Positions 7,632 to 9,526 of a DNA stretch of 9,526 nt are shown here, in pieces. The notes under the pieces were generated by a model, which did not search any database, was not told the origin of the DNA, and saw only the letters and a program-made list of their open reading frames with translations. The stretch comes from Candidatus Obscuribacterales bacterium (lineage in GTDB: Bacteria; Cyanobacteriota; Vampirovibrionia; Obscuribacterales; Obscuribacteraceae): positions 1 to 9,526 of the forward strand of contig JAKFVJ010000415.1 in assembly GCA_021732245.1 (NCBI GenBank), written 5' to 3'. Numbering within the stretch: position 1 is the first letter of the stretch; each line of letters begins with the position of its first letter. Position numbers and translations under genes: made by a program.

Positions 7632-8309
7632 CTAGACCTTTGCGCCTTGATCAACAAACATGAGCTCCACCAAATGAGCAGGCATAACTGCCGGATCGCA
7701 GTCTCCTGAAATAGCCAAAACCTTTTGTCTATCTAGAAGTTCTTGCGGAATATTGGCAATCGGTGTCACTTTTTCAAAATGTAGAATTGCTGCTTTGAAG
7801 TCTCTCAACTGACGGCAGATTTCACCCATGACGTAGTGATAGTAGCCACGGCTGCCTTCCCAATCGTCTAATTTAAGAGTGTTGTCCATCTCGTGATGGG
7901 CAAGCTCTAGAAAGCGAATTTCCGGGTTGCCGGCTTCACGGCTGCACCAATAGCCATTCAAGGCTAAAAGTGCCAAATCGAGGCTGTGGGAGCCATTTGA
8001 GCGTCCAGTTAAGACGGCATGGGCAAAGCGCTTGGGATACTCCAAGCTAAGTGGTTTAGGTAGGAGCTTGCTGTCGAATGGGTGAGTTTTAAAAGCCTGT
8101 ACCCACCAGGCATAACCGCAGGCAGAGCACATAGCCACAAAAGCAGCTCTTAATGCCGGGTCAGGCAATACCCTGTGCAAGTCGGCTTCTACAGGGGTTT
8201 CAGCGGTAATGTCCGGCGAGGCGGCCAGCGTCTTAGTACCGAACATGGAATTGCATGTTGGGCAAAGAAGCGTCGTATCTCTTAGAACAAATTCTTTCAT
8301 AACCTGCAT
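7632..8309 (-). CDS. DUF2225-type zinc-finger protein with a TPR-like helical region
   Basis: A 225-residue soluble protein with no signal peptide or membrane helix. The N-terminus holds CPTC (Cys16, Cys19) followed by FGTKTL, then a DLHRVLPD segment, then CSACGYAWW (Cys61, Cys64). The layout 'CPxC-x-F-x-x-K ... C-x-x-CGYA' matches the DUF2225 family, whose four cysteines probably bind zinc. The C-terminal two thirds are helical, and residues 155-180 (GYYHYVMGEICRQLRDFKAAILHFEK) look like one TPR unit. The molecular role of DUF2225 proteins is not established to my knowledge. Here the gene is 10 bases from the VirB3-like gene, so a regulatory, chaperone or adaptor role for the secretion system is an inference from position. 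ATG 8309 is used; Met4 (8300) is an alternative with an AGG just before it. A 126-bp gap with hairpins precedes it. Confidence 0.7.
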   Translation of the reverse strand: MQVMKEFVLRDTTLLCPTCNSMFGTKTLAASPDITAETPVEADLHRVLPDPALRAAFVAMCSACGYAWWVQAFKTHPFDSKLLPKPLSLEYPKRFAHAVLTGRSNGSHSLDLALLALNGYWCSREAGNPEIRFLELAHHEMDNTLKLDDWEGSRGYYHYVMGEICRQLRDFKAAILHFEKVTPIANIPQELLDRQKVLAISGDCDPAVMPAHLVELMFVDQGAKV

Positions 8310-8360
8310 CGTGCCTACCAGAAGGGAAGCTTTAATGCATATAGCTTAGGGATAAATAAG

Positions 8361-8407
8361 CCCCAGGTAAATCGGGGGAACTCCCATTCTCGTGGGAGTA
8401 TTCCCAC
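8361..8407 (-). promoter_or_regulatory. Competing hairpins upstream of the DUF2225-T4SS operon
   Basis: The 126-bp gap between the large upstream gene and the DUF2225 gene holds three inverted repeats that share bases. One pairs 8380-8386 with 8393-8399 (perfect 7 bp, 6-base loop) and extends past a 2-base bulge to pair 8376-8379 with 8402-8405. A second pairs 8392-8397 with 8402-8407 (6 bp, 4-base loop) and cannot form at the same time as the first. A third pairs 8361-8364 with 8374-8377, and on the minus strand it is followed by CTTATTTAT. This resembles an attenuator or a weak terminator that separates the upstream gene from the operon. I see no convincing -35/-10 pair for the DUF2225 gene in the gap. 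Whether any of these RNAs fold in the cell is inference. Confidence 0.45.
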
Positions 8408-8435
8408 ACTTTTGATTAAGTCTTAGAGTGGCTGT

Positions 8436-9526
8436 CTAGGGATTTTTGCCCTTAGGACCTTTATTGCCGAGCATGCTGTTTACAGCTGACATGCTAGGTA
8501 TTCCGCCGCCATTTAATATGGTTTCGGCAGCCCGCAATTGCTGAGCATTAATACGGCTTACATCCCAATTCTGAGTGCGCATTGCGTTGACCGTGTAGGC
8601 GGTGTTGACAGTTGTGTCTCTGGCGCCCAATACTTTCGCGCTGACAGCAAGATCCGGGATAACCTCAGTCTCGTTATTAGCGGTGAAGTTATCGATTAGT
8701 TTGCCTACTTCAACCATGTCTTTGTGTTGTAGCTGCATTTCACTCATGCCTGCATCACGAGCGCTTTGAATGAAATTCACTCCAGCTTCAATGCGCGATC
8801 TGACAGTAGACTTGCCTGAGTAGCTACCTAAAATTGAATAAGCTGTGCCGGCTTGCCTTATATGTCCGCTGCTGGTCAGGGTCTGAATGCCCGCCTTAAT
8901 ATCTTGATTGAGCATTGGCAGCTCAGCACCATTTGATTTGACGTACACTTGTGTAATCACGTCTACATCTTGAGCATCTAGGCTATTCGACAAATTACCA
9001 AGCGTAGAACTAAGCTCCGCCCCTTCCAATCCGGCAACGCCAGGTTGCGCTTGTATATAGGCAGATACTGCTCTAATAGCTTTTGCTTGCTGACCTTTAT
9101 TCATGGACATAATCCACGGATTGCCCGCAGCTGCTCTATTCTGAACTGTCGGTTTCATAGCAAGAGACGACAAGTTGTCACCGACAGTGCCATAAGAAGC
9201 ATTCCATGGTGAATCAGGTCTTTGAGTGTCAACCATCATAGAGTCGACATCAGCCTGCCTGTCACCACTCCAATCGCCGTGTATCTGTCTGAGCATCGCT
9301 GTATAGTCGTTGCCCTTCTCATTGCGATAATAAGCTTCAGCACCTTCAACGGCATAACGCTGTGCACCTTCACGCGCACGGAATTTACCAATTGTAGATT
9401 CCTTATAATCCTTGCCTTCAATGTTTGCTCTCTGCAAGTCACCAGATTGCGGAGCATCGTATCCCATTTTCTGGGCACCATGCTCGGCTGTATGCTTAGC
9501 CAAATCATTACCGTTAATGAGCTGTC
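8436..9526 (-). CDS. C-terminal part of a large hydrophilic protein, possibly a VirB6-like tail (5' end outside window)
   Basis: The frame is open from the right edge of the window; an in-frame TTG at 9503 is not needed as a start, because seven codons before it (QLINGND) are also open and no ribosome-binding site precedes it. The visible 362 residues end at TAG (8438-8436). They are polar, rich in Ala, Gln, Asn, Ser and Gly, mostly helical by eye, and contain no cysteine and no membrane helix. I see no catalytic motif and do not recognise the family. The position, one gene before PrgI/VirB3-VirB4-VirB8, matches that of VirB6-like genes such as prgH of pCF10, and VirB6/TraG-type proteins can carry long hydrophilic C-terminal tails. 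That identity is inference. A secreted effector or a structural repeat protein is also possible. Confidence 0.6.
   Translation of the reverse strand, partial: QLINGNDLAKHTAEHGAQKMGYDAPQSGDLQRANIEGKDYKESTIGKFRAREGAQRYAVEGAEAYYRNEKGNDYTAMLRQIHGDWSGDRQADVDSMMVDTQRPDSPWNASYGTVGDNLSSLAMKPTVQNRAAAGNPWIMSMNKGQQAKAIRAVSAYIQAQPGVAGLEGAELSSTLGNLSNSLDAQDVDVITQVYVKSNGAELPMLNQDIKAGIQTLTSSGHIRQAGTAYSILGSYSGKSTVRSRIEAGVNFIQSARDAGMSEMQLQHKDMVEVGKLIDNFTANNETEVIPDLAVSAKVLGARDTTVNTAYTVNAMRTQNWDVSRINAQQLRAAETILNGGGIPSMSAVNSMLGNKGPKGKNP

Noticed and set aside
9501..9503. TTG as the start codon of the 355-codon frame at the right edge
   Set aside because: The frame remains open to the window edge with no Shine-Dalgarno before the TTG, so the gene most likely begins outside the window.
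1..9526. Relaxase, oriT, insertion sequence, CRISPR array, tRNA or rRNA
   Set aside because: I looked for relaxase HUH motifs, transposase DDE-type genes, regularly spaced repeats and tRNA-like cloverleaf segments and found none; nearly all bases are explained by the T4SS genes.

Overview
The window is a bacterial locus carrying the core of a type IV secretion system (T4SS). Every gene I can support lies on the minus strand, so transcription runs from high to low coordinates. Shine-Dalgarno sequences are canonical, including a full GGAGGTGA before the VirB8-like gene, and codons are of intermediate GC with no strong skew. No gene identifies the species. A diverged T4SS, a DUF2225 protein and a Tad-type pilus protein side by side would fit an under-sampled environmental lineage. 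Candidatus Melainabacteria/Obscuribacterales, Chloroflexota or a similar group are possible, but this is a guess.

Layout in order of transcription: (1) 9526-8436, the C-terminal 362 residues of a large hydrophilic protein that enters from beyond the window, perhaps the tail of a VirB6-like channel protein. (2) 8435-8310, a 126-bp gap with competing hairpins. (3) 8309-7632, a DUF2225-type four-cysteine zinc-finger protein. (4) 7621-7280, a two-helix VirB3/PrgI-like membrane protein. (5) 7270-4457, a VirB4 ATPase. (6) 4440-3802, a VirB8-like bitopic protein. (7) 3802-779, a VirD4/TraG-type coupling protein with unusual tails at both ends. (8) A 13-bp perfect hairpin at 719-750, followed at once by a good sigma70-type promoter. 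(9) 580 to the left edge, the start of a TadE/TadG-like pilus-associated protein.

From the DUF2225 gene to the coupling protein, gene spacings are 10, 9 and 16 bp and then a one-base stop/start overlap, so these five genes form one translationally coupled operon. The order (VirB6-like?)-PrgI/VirB3-VirB4-VirB8 resembles the prgH-prgI-prgJ...prgL order of the enterococcal plasmid pCF10, with a DUF2225 gene inserted and a coupling protein appended. VirB4 would energise assembly, VirB3 and VirB8 would scaffold the membrane channel, and the VirD4-like ATPase would recruit substrate. No relaxase, oriT, VirB9/VirB10 or VirB11 is visible, so conjugation versus protein secretion cannot be decided here.

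The most unusual points are the coupling protein's architecture (about 175 residues rich in Gln/Pro/Gly before a single membrane helix, and a C-terminal zinc ribbon on a Lys/Ala/Glu-rich stalk), the DUF2225 protein built into a T4SS operon, and the alternative RNA hairpins ahead of it.
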